64,000 nt of DNA. Source: Streptomyces finlayi (GTDB lineage: Bacteria; Actinomycetota; Actinomycetes; Streptomycetales; Streptomycetaceae). This document shows positions 1 through 8,429 of this stretch, in pieces (position 1 is the stretch's first letter; every line of letters begins with the position of its first letter). The translations under genes were made by a program, and so were the position numbers. The notes under the pieces were generated by a model that worked only from the letters and a program-made list of their open reading frames with translations, made no database searches and was not told where the DNA came from. Location of the stretch: NCBI RefSeq assembly GCF_014216315.1, contig NZ_CP045702.1, forward strand, positions 6,510,001 to 6,574,000, written 5' to 3'.

Positions 1-1
1 G

Positions 2-433
2 GAAGAGCTGCTCCACCGGATCAGCAGGATCGGTCACGACCGGGCCCTGGCCCTCCTGGAGGCCGAGGCCGGCAGTGACGGTTCCGCGGCGGAGCGGCTC
101 GCCGGCGCCGTACGGTCCTTCGTCCGGTGGCACGCCGAGCGGCACACCACGGCGCGTGTCGTGCAGTACGAACTCGACGCGCTCGCCGACGAGCACCGCA
201 CCGAGATCATCGAGCTGCGCAGGCAGAGCGACGCCGTGGTGCGCCGGATCATCAGCGAAGGCGTCGCGGCGGGGGAGTTCGACGTCCCCGACGTGCCCGG
301 CACCACACTCGCCGTGCTGTCCCTCTGCATCGACGTGGCGCGCTGGTTCAACGCCCAGGGCAGCCGGACGCCGGACGAGGTCGGCGCGCTCTACGCCGAC
401 CTCGTCCTGCGGATGGTCGCGGCTCAGAAGTAG
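2..433 (+). CDS. TetR-family regulator, C-terminal part (5' end outside window)
   Basis: The reading frame is open from base 2 to a TAG at 431-433 (143 codons seen), so the N-terminal helix-turn-helix lies outside the window. What remains is helical: a segment around VVQYELDALADEH is followed by a long amphipathic helix and a final RMVAAQK end. This looks like the ligand-binding domain of TetR proteins of the KstR2 type that accompany acyl-CoA genes. Its last 10 bases overlap the convergent MaoC gene. A TetR-like operator at 933-948, in front of that MaoC gene, is a plausible target. Family assignment rests on the C-terminal half only. Confidence 0.75.
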   Translation, partial: EELLHRISRIGHDRALALLEAEAGSDGSAAERLAGAVRSFVRWHAERHTTARVVQYELDALADEHRTEIIELRRQSDAVVRRIISEGVAAGEFDVPDVPGTTLAVLSLCIDVARWFNAQGSRTPDEVGALYADLVLRMVAAQK

Positions 434-885
434 TAGCGGGACACCGACTCCGCGACACAGGCGGGCTTGTCGCCGCCCTCCCGCTCGATGGTGACCACCG
501 CGGTGACCTGCACGCCGCCGCCCGCCTCCTCGACGTTCCTGAGCACGGCGGTGGCGCGCAGCCGTGAACCCACCGGGACGGTCGAGGGGAAGCGCACCTT
601 GTTGGTGCCGTAGTTGATGCCCATCTTCATGCCCTCGACGCGCATGATCTGCGGGACGAGCGCGGGCAGGAGCGAGAGCGTCAGATAGCCGTGCGCGATC
701 GTCGTGCCGAAGGGGCCGGCTGCCGCGCGCTCGGGGTCCACGTGAATCCACTGGTGGTCGCCGGTGGCCTCGGCGAACTGGTCGATCCGCTTCTGGTCGA
801 TCTCCAGCCACTCGCTGTGGCCCAGCTCCTCACCCACTCCGTCGCGCAGCTCCTGTGCGGACGTGAAGATCTTCGGCTCTGCCAT
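424..885 (-). CDS. MaoC-family (R)-specific enoyl-CoA hydratase
   Basis: 153 aa, single hot-dog fold. The hydratase-2 signature is visible: AEATGDHQWIHVDPERA gives the catalytic Asp and His, followed by GTTIAHGYLTLSLLP. Enzymes of this size hydrate trans-2-enoyl-CoA thioesters in fatty-acid or sterol side-chain breakdown. I chose the ATG at 883-885 because the protein then begins MAEPKIFTS, as usual for the family; a longer frame runs to 951 but only through the putative operator. Its 3' end overlaps the TetR gene by 10 bp (convergent), and it diverges from soxR. The inverted repeat at 933-948 lies about 50 bp upstream and probably controls it. Confidence 0.9.
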   Translation of the reverse strand: MAEPKIFTSAQELRDGVGEELGHSEWLEIDQKRIDQFAEATGDHQWIHVDPERAAAGPFGTTIAHGYLTLSLLPALVPQIMRVEGMKMGINYGTNKVRFPSTVPVGSRLRATAVLRNVEEAGGGVQVTAVVTIEREGGDKPACVAESVSRYYF

Positions 886-932
886 GTTCCTGGTCCCTGC
901 CTTCCGGCTCACGTGCCCTGGACGGGCGATGT

Positions 933-948
933 CTAAGCGCTTGCTCAG
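933..948. promoter_or_regulatory. Candidate TetR operator between MaoC gene and soxR
   Basis: CTAAGCGCTTGCTCAG reads as CTnAGC-N4-GCTnAG, an inverted repeat with one mismatch, and it contains the perfect 8-mer AAGCGCTT. The reverse strand resembles the AnCAAGnnCTTGnT pattern I recall for KstR2-type regulators. It lies upstream of the MaoC gene. Binding by the TetR protein at the window start is inference from position and family. Confidence 0.5.
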
Positions 949-1000
949 CATCCTTGGGTGAGTGCTGTCCTGTCAACGGAGGACCAGTAGGGTTCGAGAG

Positions 1001-1468
1001 GTGCCACAGATCCCGCAGACACTCCACGAACTCACGGTCGGCCAGCTCTCCGCGCGTAGCGGCGCCGCGGTCTCGGCCCTGCACTTCTATGAGGCCAAGG
1101 GTTTGATCAGCAGCCGGCGCACCAGCGGAAACCAGCGCCGCTACACCAGGGACGCGCTGCGCCGGGTCGCGTTCGTACGCGCGGCCCAGCGCGTCGGGAT
1201 TCCCCTGGCCACCATCCGGGACGCGCTGGCCGAACTGCCCGAGGAGCGCACCCCCAACCGTGACGACTGGGCACGGCTCTCGGAGGCGTGGCGCACCGAA
1301 CTGGACGAGCGCATCAAGCGGCTGGGCCAGTTGCGCGACCACCTCACCGACTGCATCGGCTGTGGCTGCCTCTCGCTTGAAGCCTGTGTGCTCTCCAACC
1401 CGAACGACATCTCCGGCGAGCGGATGACGGGCTCGCGCCTGATGCCCGAGCGCGGCAAGCCGGCCTAG
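1001..1468 (+). CDS. soxR: SoxR, redox-sensing MerR-family activator
   Basis: 155 aa from a GTG at 1001. The MerR winged helix-turn-helix comes first (LTVGQLSARSGAAVSALHFYE), then a dimerisation helix, then the [2Fe-2S] ligand set Cys118, 121, 123 and 129 in the SoxR pattern C-x2-C-x-C-x5-C. In actinomycetes SoxR senses redox-active metabolites such as actinorhodin and phenazines, and activates a few export and oxidoreductase genes rather than a superoxide regulon. A longer frame from a GTG at 962 lacks homology to the family's usual start (MPQIP...). The ribosome site is weak. No obvious SoxR target is adjacent, so its targets are probably elsewhere. Confidence 0.93.
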   Translation: MPQIPQTLHELTVGQLSARSGAAVSALHFYEAKGLISSRRTSGNQRRYTRDALRRVAFVRAAQRVGIPLATIRDALAELPEERTPNRDDWARLSEAWRTELDERIKRLGQLRDHLTDCIGCGCLSLEACVLSNPNDISGERMTGSRLMPERGKPA

Positions 1469-1504
1469 CGGGCCGCGTCGGATCGCGGCCGGGCGCGGCG
1501 CCCC

Positions 1505-2116
1505 TCAGGCCACCGACGCCAGGTCGCGCAGGCGTACGCGCCGGGCCCTCGCCAGGGCCCCCGGTGTCAGTACGTGCTGCGGAACCACGATTCCGCAGCC
1601 GCCGCACACCGGACCCGACCACGGCTCCTGCTTCAGCTCCTGCCGCCAGGCGATGCCGTGCTCCGCGCAGACCGGGCAGGCGGTCCCCGGCTCCGAGCCC
1701 AGGGCCGAGATCAGCCGCCCCAGGACCTCGGCGAGCGGCGCCGAGGGATGCACGCCCGGGTCCTCGCAGCGTGCGATCCCGTTGCCGCCCCAGGTCCGCC
1801 GGTGCCAGTCGTCGAAGGAGGCCGGGCGGCGCAGCCCGTCGCGCTTCTCCCGCCGCCGCCGCTCGGCGAATCCCGACTCGTACGCGAGCCAGACGGCCCG
1901 CGCCTCCTCCAACTCGCTCAGCGCGCCCACCAGGCGTGCCGGGTCGGGGTCCCTGTCCTCGGGCCCGATGCCGTGCCGGGCGCACAGATGGTCCCAGGTC
2001 GCCCGGTGGCCGTAGGGGGCGAACCGTTCGAGGCACTTGCGGAGCGAATACCTCCGCAATGCCGGATCCCCCCGCGGATCGCGGACCTGTCTCGCAAGAC
2101 TCCGGAAACCGGCCAT
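1505..2116 (-). CDS. Conserved protein of unknown function with C-terminal zinc ribbon
   Basis: 203 aa, function not recognised. The N-terminal half is basic and helical (SLARQVRDPRGDPALRRYS), and the middle holds a Trp-rich stretch (DDWHRRTWGG). Near residues 150-185 two Cys pairs, CPVC and CGGC, are spaced like a zinc ribbon. The start ATG (2114-2116) has a good GGAGG ribosome site 8-12 bp upstream. It faces soxR tail to tail and lies downstream of nothing obvious on its own strand. It looks like a Streptomyces-restricted cytosolic protein, and the ribbon could support nucleic-acid or protein contacts. Confidence 0.75.
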   Translation of the reverse strand: MAGFRSLARQVRDPRGDPALRRYSLRKCLERFAPYGHRATWDHLCARHGIGPEDRDPDPARLVGALSELEEARAVWLAYESGFAERRRREKRDGLRRPASFDDWHRRTWGGNGIARCEDPGVHPSAPLAEVLGRLISALGSEPGTACPVCAEHGIAWRQELKQEPWSGPVCGGCGIVVPQHVLTPGALARARRVRLRDLASVA

Positions 2117-2245
2117 TCACTGCCACCTCCGTCACTCGTACTTCGGCGTCACGTAATGGGACGTACAGCTGCCCCGATCGGCTCCATTCAAAAGTGAGCT
2201 GTCCAGAGCCTGAGACGTCCAAGGTGAAACGGTACGAACGCGGAG

Positions 2246-2279
2246 GCCGCGCGGGCCCGGGGGAGCGGGCCCGCGCGGC
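2246..2279. terminator. Perfect 14-bp hairpin after the NamZ gene
   Basis: GCCGCGCGGGCCCG at 2246-2259 is exactly complementary to 2266-2279, with a 6-base purine loop. It lies 10 bp beyond the stop of the minus-strand NamZ gene. There is no U-tract. Confidence 0.75.
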
Positions 2280-2288
2280 GGTCTCGGA

Positions 2289-3554
2289 TCAGCGGTACTG
2301 GAGGTACCGCTTCCGGATCACCCGGAACTTCGCCAGGTCCGCTTCCCAGGCTCCGACGACCTCATCGGTGCCGGCGCCCGCGTCGATCATCGTGCGGACC
2401 CGGGTGTTGCCGGTCAGCTTGTCGATCCAGTTGTCCGCACGCCACGCGAAGCCGCTCCAGGACTGCTTCGCCGTCACCAGCAGGGCGATGCCGGTACGGA
2501 CCGGGTCGAAGACCGTGCGGTCCTGGACGTGCACCTGCACACCACCGACCGTCTTCCCCTGGAACTTGGAGAACGTCGGCGCGAAGTACGCCTCGCGGAA
2601 CGCCACGCCCGGCAGGTCCAGCGCGTTGGCGGCGGCCGCCCAGCGGCGGTCGACGCCCTCGGCGCCGAGCAGCTCGAACGGGCGGGTCGTGCCCCGCCCC
2701 TCGGAGAGGTTCGTGCCCTCGAAGAGACACGTCCCCGAGTAGACGAGAGCCGTTTCGGGTGTCGGCATGTTGGGGCTCGGGGGCACCCACGGCAGCCCGG
2801 TCTCGTCGAAGAAGTCCGAACGCCGCCACCCCGACATCGTGACGATCTCCAGCTCCACCGGCCGGTCGGCCAGGAACTCCGCGTTGAAGAGCAGCGCCAG
2901 CTCCGTGACGGTCATGCCGTGCGCCTGGGAGATCTCCCGGCGGCCCACGAACGTCGCGAACGCCGGTTCCATGACGGGGCCGAGCGCCGCCCTGCCGGTC
3001 ATCGGGTTCGGCCGGTCGAGGACGACGAACCGCTTGCCCGCGAGCGCCGCCGCCCGCATGCAGTCGTACAGCGTCCAGATGTAGGTGTAGAACCGGGCGC
3101 CCGCGTCCTGGATGTCGAAGACGACGGTGTCCACGCCCGAGGCGGTGAAGATGTCCGCGAGCGCCTGGCCGCTCTTCAGGTACGTGTCGTAGACCGGCAG
3201 CCCGGTCGCCGGGTCGTCGTAGTAGCCCTCGGAGCCGCCCGCCTGAGCGGTGCCGCGGAACCCGTGCTCGGGACCGAAGACCGCCGTCAGGTTCACCCGG
3301 TCGTCGGGGTGCATCACATCGACGACATGGCGTGCGTCGGAGGTGATCCCGGTCGGATTGGTGACGAGTCCGACCTTCCGGCCCTTCAGCAGCCGGTAGC
3401 CGTCGGCGGCCAGCCGGTCGAAACCGGTGCGGACACCTCCGCGCCCGGAACCCTGTCCCGTGAGGGCGGCCGCGTTCCCCGTCCCGGCCGCCGTGACCGC
3501 GAGGGCTCCCACGGCACCGCCTGCCGTCAGCAAACCACGTCTGGACAGGTTCAT
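2289..3554 (-). CDS. Exo-beta-N-acetylmuramidase NamZ-like (DUF1343, GH171), Tat-exported
   Basis: 421 aa. A twin-arginine signal (NLSRRGLLTAGG) and Ala-rich hydrophobic stretch cover residues 1-30, so export is through Tat. The DUF1343 core follows: KVGLVTNPTGITSD, then FGPEHGFRGTAQAGGS with the conserved Glu-His, VFDIQDAGARFYTY and DRPNPMTG. GH171 NamZ enzymes remove terminal MurNAc from peptidoglycan fragments, pointing to cell-wall turnover or recycling outside the membrane. Length fits the family. The gene stands alone on its strand between a terminator and the divergent SDR operon. Muramidase activity is inferred from family, since only a few members have been tested. Confidence 0.88.
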   Translation of the reverse strand: MNLSRRGLLTAGGAVGALAVTAAGTGNAAALTGQGSGRGGVRTGFDRLAADGYRLLKGRKVGLVTNPTGITSDARHVVDVMHPDDRVNLTAVFGPEHGFRGTAQAGGSEGYYDDPATGLPVYDTYLKSGQALADIFTASGVDTVVFDIQDAGARFYTYIWTLYDCMRAAALAGKRFVVLDRPNPMTGRAALGPVMEPAFATFVGRREISQAHGMTVTELALLFNAEFLADRPVELEIVTMSGWRRSDFFDETGLPWVPPSPNMPTPETALVYSGTCLFEGTNLSEGRGTTRPFELLGAEGVDRRWAAAANALDLPGVAFREAYFAPTFSKFQGKTVGGVQVHVQDRTVFDPVRTGIALLVTAKQSWSGFAWRADNWIDKLTGNTRVRTMIDAGAGTDEVVGAWEADLAKFRVIRKRYLQYR

Positions 3555-3677
3555 TCGTCAACCTCCATGATCGCGCCGACTGTCGTGCTCACGCACGCTA
3601 GCGCGGGCGTCGGCCGCACGGAACGACCCGGACCCGCGTAGATTTCCCGCGCTGGTGCGCAGCTCTTCCCGGATCAC

Positions 3678-3695
3678 ATACCGACTGGTTAGTCT
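3678..3695. promoter_or_regulatory. Candidate TetR operator before the SDR/acyl-CoA synthetase operon
   Basis: ATACCGACTGGTTAGTCT contains ACYRAC-TG-GTYRGT, an inverted repeat with matching half-sites. Its first 12 bases are identical to the reverse strand of the site at 10716-10733. It sits 35-50 bp before the SDR start, over the likely promoter. Confidence 0.6.
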
Positions 3696-3728
3696 GCCGG
3701 TGAAGTCGGCTGAGAGAGGCGGGATCCG

Positions 3729-4493
3729 ATGAGTACGGTGCAGGGCGCTGGTGTAGTGGTCACGGGAGCCGGAGGCGGCATCGGGGCCGCGCTGGCCCGC
3801 AGGTTCGCCGCGGAGGGTGCGCGGGTCGTCGTCAACGACCTCGACATCGGCCGGATCAAGGACCTCGCCGAGGAGATCGGCGGCACCGCGGTCGCCGGCG
3901 ACGCCTCGCGGATCGTGGACGACGCCCGTGACGCGCTCGACGGCACGGTGGACGTCTACTGCGCCAACGCGGGGCTCGCCTCACCCGGTGACGTCTTCGC
4001 GGACGAGGAGGTCTGGGCCGCGGCCTGGGACGTCAACGTGATGGCCCACGTACGCGCGGCGAAGGTGCTGCTCCCGGGCTGGCTGGAGCGCGGCAACGGC
4101 CGCTTCGTGTCCACCGCGTCCGCCGCCGGGCTGCTCACGATGATCGGCGCGGCGCCGTACAGCGTCACCAAGCACGGCGCGGTCGCCTTCGCCGAGTGGC
4201 TCTCCCTGACCTACCGGCACCGCGGTGTCAAGGTCCACGCGATCTGTCCCCAGGGCGTCCGTACGGACATGCTGACCGCGGCGGGCTCGGCCGGCGAGCT
4301 CGTCCTCGCCCCCAGCGCGATCGAGCCGGAGGCGGTCGCCGACGCCCTCTTCGACGCCATCGAGCAGGACCGCTTCCTCGTCCTGCCGCATCCCGAGGTC
4401 GCGGCGTACTACCGGGCCCGCGCCAAGGACCCGGACCACTGGCTCGGCAATATGAACCACCTCCAGCGGAAGTGGGAGGGGAACAGCTCATGA
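3729..4493 (+). CDS. Short-chain dehydrogenase/reductase
   Basis: 254 aa, classical SDR. It has the NAD(P) motif TGAGGGIG near residues 12-19, an Asp-rich end to beta2 (VVNDLD) suggesting NAD preference, the CANAG motif, and the catalytic set Ser131, Tyr144 and Lys148. The start ATG is preceded by a GAGAGGCGGG ribosome site. Its stop overlaps the acyl-CoA synthetase start (ATGA), so the two are translationally coupled. With the synthetase and TetR gene downstream it probably oxidises a hydroxyacyl-CoA or related alcohol. The substrate cannot be read from sequence. Confidence 0.88.
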   Translation: MSTVQGAGVVVTGAGGGIGAALARRFAAEGARVVVNDLDIGRIKDLAEEIGGTAVAGDASRIVDDARDALDGTVDVYCANAGLASPGDVFADEEVWAAAWDVNVMAHVRAAKVLLPGWLERGNGRFVSTASAAGLLTMIGAAPYSVTKHGAVAFAEWLSLTYRHRGVKVHAICPQGVRTDMLTAAGSAGELVLAPSAIEPEAVADALFDAIEQDRFLVLPHPEVAAYYRARAKDPDHWLGNMNHLQRKWEGNSS

Positions 4494-6157
4494 CCGGGTC
4501 GATCTATGCGGCCAGGCCGTGGCTCGCCCTGCTCACCGAGGCCCAGCGCGCCCCCGTGACCCCGGCCGAGACCCTCGTGCACGCCTTCCGCACGGCCGTG
4601 TCCCGCGCACCCGGGCGCCCGGCCCTCGCCTACTTCGACGGGCGACTGGACTACCGGGAGACGGACGCGCTCTCGGACTCCGTCGCCGGGCACCTCACGG
4701 CCAGGGGACTGGTACGCGGCGACCGCGTCGCGATCATGCTCCAGAACAGCCCGCAGTTCGTCATCGCGCTGCTCGGTGCCTGGAAGGCCGGCGCCACCGT
4801 CGTCCCCCTCAACCCGATGTACAAGTCCGGCGAGGTCTCCCACGTCCTGAAGGACGCGGAGGTGACCGCGCTGATCTGCTCGGACCGGGCCTGGGACGCC
4901 TATCTGCACGCCACCGCGGAGGCGGCCCCGAGCGTACGGATCGCCGTCACCGCCTGCGAGCTGGACCTCCAGACGAAGAACGACCCCCGCGTCCTGGGCT
5001 TCGAACGCCTGCCCGCGCCCGGCGAGGACGACTGGGCCGACGACCTGGTCGCCGTCGCCCGCCAGGGCCTCGCCGCGCCCGAAGACCGGGAGCTCACCGC
5101 CGACGACGTGGCGCTGATCAGTTACACCTCGGGAACCAGCGGCACGCCCAAGGGCGCCATGAACTCCCACGGCAACATCATGGTCAACGCCGAGCGGCAG
5201 CGCACCGGTCACCCCGTCGCGGAGGGCTCCGCCTACTTCGCGCTCGCCCCGCTCTTCCACATCACTGGCATGGTGTGCCAGCTCGCCGCCTGCGTCGTCA
5301 ACGCGGGCACCCTGGTGCTCGCCTACCGCTTCGAGACGAGCGTCGTCCTCGAAGCGTTCACCGAGCACCGCCCCGCCTACACCGTCGGCCCGTCGACCGC
5401 CTTCATGGCGCTCGCCGCGCACCCCGGAGTCACCCCGGAGCACTTCGCCTCCTTCCAGGTGATCTCCTCGGGCGGCGCCCCGCTGCCGCCGGCGCTGGTG
5501 GAGAAGTTCCGGGCGGGCTTCGGCCCGTACATCCGCAACGGCTACGGCCTCACCGAGTGCACGGCGCCCTGCGCCGCCGTACCGCCGGAGCGGGAAGCCC
5601 CCGTCGACCCGGTGTCCGGCACGCTCTCCGTCGGTGTCCCGGGGCCGGACACGGTCGTCCGGATTCTCGACGAGAACGGTCAGGAGGTGCCGTTCGGGGA
5701 GCAGGGCGAGATCGCCGTACGAGGACCCCAGGTGGTCCGGGGGTACTGGAACCTGCCCGAGGCAACGGCCGCGGCCTTCCCCGACGGGGAACTGCGCACC
5801 GGCGACATCGGCTTCATGGACGCGGCGGGCTGGCTCTACGTCGTCGACCGCAAGAAGGACATGATCAACGCCTCGGGGTTCAAGGTGTGGCCCCGCGAGG
5901 TCGAGGACGTGCTCTACACCCATCCGGCGGTCCGTGAGGCGGCGGTCGTGGGCGTCCCCGACCCGTACCGCGGCGAGACGGTCCGGGCCTACGTCAGCCT
6001 GCGGCCGGGCGCCACGGCCGAGCCCGGCGAACTGGGCGCGTACTGCGAGGAACGGCTCGCCGCGTACAAGTATCCGCGCGAGGTGGAGATCCTGACGGAG
6101 CTGCCCAAGACGGCTAGTGGGAAGATCCTCAGGCGGGAACTGCGTTCCCCCCGCTAG
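4490..6157 (+). CDS. Acyl-CoA synthetase (AMP-forming)
   Basis: 555 aa from an ATG that overlaps the SDR stop, with a GGGAGGGGAAC ribosome site. ANL-superfamily motifs are all present: the P-loop-like YTSGTSGTPKGAM, NGYGLTE, the adenylate-binding GDIGFMD, the hinge DRKKDMINASGFKVWPREVE, and the C-terminal catalytic lysine context PKTASGKILRREL. It activates a fatty or aromatic acid to its CoA thioester. The sequence is nearest in style to medium/long-chain fatty-acid ligases. It is followed 37 bp later by a TetR regulator in the same operon. Confidence 0.9.
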   Translation: MTGSIYAARPWLALLTEAQRAPVTPAETLVHAFRTAVSRAPGRPALAYFDGRLDYRETDALSDSVAGHLTARGLVRGDRVAIMLQNSPQFVIALLGAWKAGATVVPLNPMYKSGEVSHVLKDAEVTALICSDRAWDAYLHATAEAAPSVRIAVTACELDLQTKNDPRVLGFERLPAPGEDDWADDLVAVARQGLAAPEDRELTADDVALISYTSGTSGTPKGAMNSHGNIMVNAERQRTGHPVAEGSAYFALAPLFHITGMVCQLAACVVNAGTLVLAYRFETSVVLEAFTEHRPAYTVGPSTAFMALAAHPGVTPEHFASFQVISSGGAPLPPALVEKFRAGFGPYIRNGYGLTECTAPCAAVPPEREAPVDPVSGTLSVGVPGPDTVVRILDENGQEVPFGEQGEIAVRGPQVVRGYWNLPEATAAAFPDGELRTGDIGFMDAAGWLYVVDRKKDMINASGFKVWPREVEDVLYTHPAVREAAVVGVPDPYRGETVRAYVSLRPGATAEPGELGAYCEERLAAYKYPREVEILTELPKTASGKILRRELRSPR

Positions 6158-6194
6158 ACCGGTTCACGCATCGTACGAAAGGCAGGTGGCGGCA

Positions 6195-6791
6195 ATGGCC
6201 AAGGCGACGACGGACGGGAACGGCACTCCCGTCCCTCAGAGGCTGCTGGCCGCCGCCACCCGGCTCTTCGCCGAGCGTGGCTACGACCGCACCTCGGTCC
6301 AGGAGATCGTCGAGGCGGCGGGCGTCACCAAGGGCGCGCTCTACCACTACTTCGGTTCCAAGGAAGACCTCCTGCACGAGGTGTACGCCCGGGTGCTGCG
6401 GCTCCAGCAGGAGCGGCTCGACGCCTACGCGAACGCCGACGCCCCGATCGAGCGGCGACTGCGCGACGCGGCGGCGGACGTGGTCGTGACGACCATCGAG
6501 AACCTCGACGACGCCTCGATCTTCTTCCGGTCGATGCACCACCTGAGCCCCGAGAAGAACAAGCAGGTGCGCGTGGAGCGGCGCCGCTACCACGAGCGTT
6601 TCCGGGCTCTGATCGAAGAGGGCCAGAAGGCCGGGGTGTTCTCCACGGCGACTCCGGCGGACCTCGTGGTCGACTACCACTTCGGCTCGGTCCACCACCT
6701 GTCCACCTGGTACCGCCCCGACGGCCCGCTGAGCCAGCAGGAGGTCGCCGGTCATCTGGCGGACCTGCTGCTGCGCGCCCTGCGCCCGTAG
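6195..6791 (+). CDS. TetR-family regulator of the acyl-CoA operon
   Basis: 198 aa. The N-terminal helix-turn-helix is clear: LLAAATRLFAERGYDRTSVQEIVEAAGVTKGALYHYFGSKEDLL. The C-terminal domain keeps the YRPDGPLS element seen in TetR proteins that sense acyl-CoA. The frame extends back to 6117 inside the synthetase gene, but ATG 6195 gives a normal N-terminus and follows GGCAGGTGGC. As last gene of the SDR-synthetase operon it probably represses that operon through the site at 3678, and the matching site at 10716. That link is inference from the shared 12-mer. Confidence 0.88.
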   Translation: MAKATTDGNGTPVPQRLLAAATRLFAERGYDRTSVQEIVEAAGVTKGALYHYFGSKEDLLHEVYARVLRLQQERLDAYANADAPIERRLRDAAADVVVTTIENLDDASIFFRSMHHLSPEKNKQVRVERRRYHERFRALIEEGQKAGVFSTATPADLVVDYHFGSVHHLSTWYRPDGPLSQQEVAGHLADLLLRALRP

Positions 6792-6836
6792 GCGGCCGTC
6801 CCGGGGCTTCGGGCTCCGGCACCTCCAGGACATCTC

Positions 6837-6868
6837 CAGTGCGCTTCCCGGTCCCGGGGAGCGCACTG
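6837..6868. terminator. 13-bp hairpin after the TetR gene
   Basis: CAGTGCGCTTCCC pairs with GGGGAGCGCACTG (one G-T pair, loop of six). It is followed by a short T-rich stretch (TCCGTTTATAG) and ends the SDR-synthetase-TetR operon. Confidence 0.75.
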
Positions 6869-7042
6869 TCCGTTTATAGAACGGCCATGTCCGGTTCCCG
6901 CTCTTGACGATGTACGGTCATTCAGTTGACCATCGGTCACGCACGACGCACGAGTAGCTCCAGAAACCCGGTCGGGCACGGTGCGGCCGGGGGTACCCCC
7001 CGCACGTTCCGTCAGTCCCCGAACGGAATCCGGAGCACCTAA

Positions 7043-8380
7043 ATGATCCCCAACCGCTTTGCGCTGCGCAGATCCAGGGCAGCCACCGCCCTCGCCTTCG
7101 TCGCCCTGCTCGCCACGGCCGTCCCGGCGGCGCAGGCGGCGGACAACGCGAGCGGGGCCACCGCCCCGCAGGCCGCCGCCGCTCCCGACATCCCGCTCGC
7201 CAACGTCAAGGCGCATCTGACCCAGCTGCAGTCGATAGCCACGGCCAACGGCGGCAACAGGGCGCACGGCAGGGCCGGTTACAAGGCGTCCATCGACTAT
7301 GTGAAGGCCAAGCTCGACGCGGCCGGATACACCACGTCCCTCCAGCAGTTCACCTCCGGCGGCGCCACCGGCTACAACCTGATCGCCGACTGGCCCGGCG
7401 GAGACCCCGGCAAGGTCCTGATGGCCGGCTCGCACCTCGACTCCGTGTCCTCGGGTGCAGGCATCAACGACAACGGCTCGGGCTCCGCCGCCGTACTCGA
7501 AACCGCCCTCGCCGTCTCGCGCGCCCAGCTGGCACCGGACAAGCACCTGCGGTTCGCCTGGTGGGGCGCCGAGGAGCTGGGGCTCATCGGGTCGAAGCAC
7601 TACGTCAACAACCTGCCGACGACCGAGCGTGCCAAGCTCAGCGGCTATCTCAACTTCGACATGATCGGCTCGCCGAACGCCGGCTACTTCGTCTACGACG
7701 ACGACCCGGTCATCGAGAAGACCTTCAAGGACTACTTCGCGGCCCTGTCCGTACCCACCGAGATAGAGACGGAGGGCGACGGCCGCTCCGACCATGCCCC
7801 GTTCAAGGCCGCGGGCATACCGGTCGGCGGTCTGTTCACCGGCGCGAGCAACACGAAGTCGAGTGCTCAGGCCCAGAAGTGGGGCGGCACGGCGGGCCAG
7901 GCGTTCGACCGCTGCTACCACTCCTCGTGCGACACCACGGCCAACATCAACGACACCGCCCTGGACCGCAACAGCGACGCCGCCGCGCACGCGGTCTGGA
8001 CCCTCTCCGCGGGTACGGTCACCCCGCCCGCCGGTGACGTCTACTCGACGACCACCGATGTGAGCGTGCCCGACAACGGGGCCGCGGTGACGTCCTCGAT
8101 CCCGGTGTCCGGCCGTACCGGCAACGCCCCGGCGACCCTCCAGGTCGGCGTGGACATCAAGCACACCTACCGGGGCGACCTGGTCGTCGACCTGCTCGCC
8201 CCCGACGGCACCGCCTACCGGCTGAAGAACTCCAGCGGCAGCGACTCGGCCGACAACGTGATCACGAGCTACACGGTCAACGCGTCGGCGGAGGCCGCGA
8301 ACGGCACCTGGAGGCTCCGGGTGCAGGACGTGGCCGCGCAGGACACCGGCTACATCGACAGCTGGAAGCTCACCTTCTGA
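7043..8380 (+). CDS. Secreted M28 aminopeptidase with C-terminal P-domain
   Basis: 445 aa. A Sec signal peptide (basic RRSRAATA, hydrophobic core, cleavage near AQA-ADNA) covers about residues 1-33. The M28 zinc-peptidase core carries metal ligands in AGSHLDSV and INDNGSGSAAVLE, the catalytic Glu in WWGAEELGLIGS, then NFDMIGSPN and SDHAPFKAAGIP. It resembles the S. griseus aminopeptidase. From about residue 335 a proprotein-convertase P-domain follows (DVSVPDNG ... TYRGDLVVDLLAPDG ... ENGTWRL-like). The P-domain probably aids folding or substrate docking. It is monocistronic, with a GGAGCACC ribosome site, and should supply amino acids from extracellular peptides. Confidence 0.93.
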   Translation: MIPNRFALRRSRAATALAFVALLATAVPAAQAADNASGATAPQAAAAPDIPLANVKAHLTQLQSIATANGGNRAHGRAGYKASIDYVKAKLDAAGYTTSLQQFTSGGATGYNLIADWPGGDPGKVLMAGSHLDSVSSGAGINDNGSGSAAVLETALAVSRAQLAPDKHLRFAWWGAEELGLIGSKHYVNNLPTTERAKLSGYLNFDMIGSPNAGYFVYDDDPVIEKTFKDYFAALSVPTEIETEGDGRSDHAPFKAAGIPVGGLFTGASNTKSSAQAQKWGGTAGQAFDRCYHSSCDTTANINDTALDRNSDAAAHAVWTLSAGTVTPPAGDVYSTTTDVSVPDNGAAVTSSIPVSGRTGNAPATLQVGVDIKHTYRGDLVVDLLAPDGTAYRLKNSSGSDSADNVITSYTVNASAEAANGTWRLRVQDVAAQDTGYIDSWKLTF

Positions 8381-8386
8381 GCCGTC

Positions 8387-8421
8387 GTCCGGGGCGGCGC
8401 GCACCACGCGCCGCCCCGGAC
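8387..8421. terminator. 15-bp bidirectional terminator
   Basis: GTCCGGGGCGGCGCG (8387-8401) is perfectly complementary to 8407-8421 with a 5-base loop. It sits between the convergent M28 peptidase and acyl-CoA dehydrogenase genes and can serve both. Confidence 0.85.
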
Positions 8422-8429
8422 CGCCGTGT

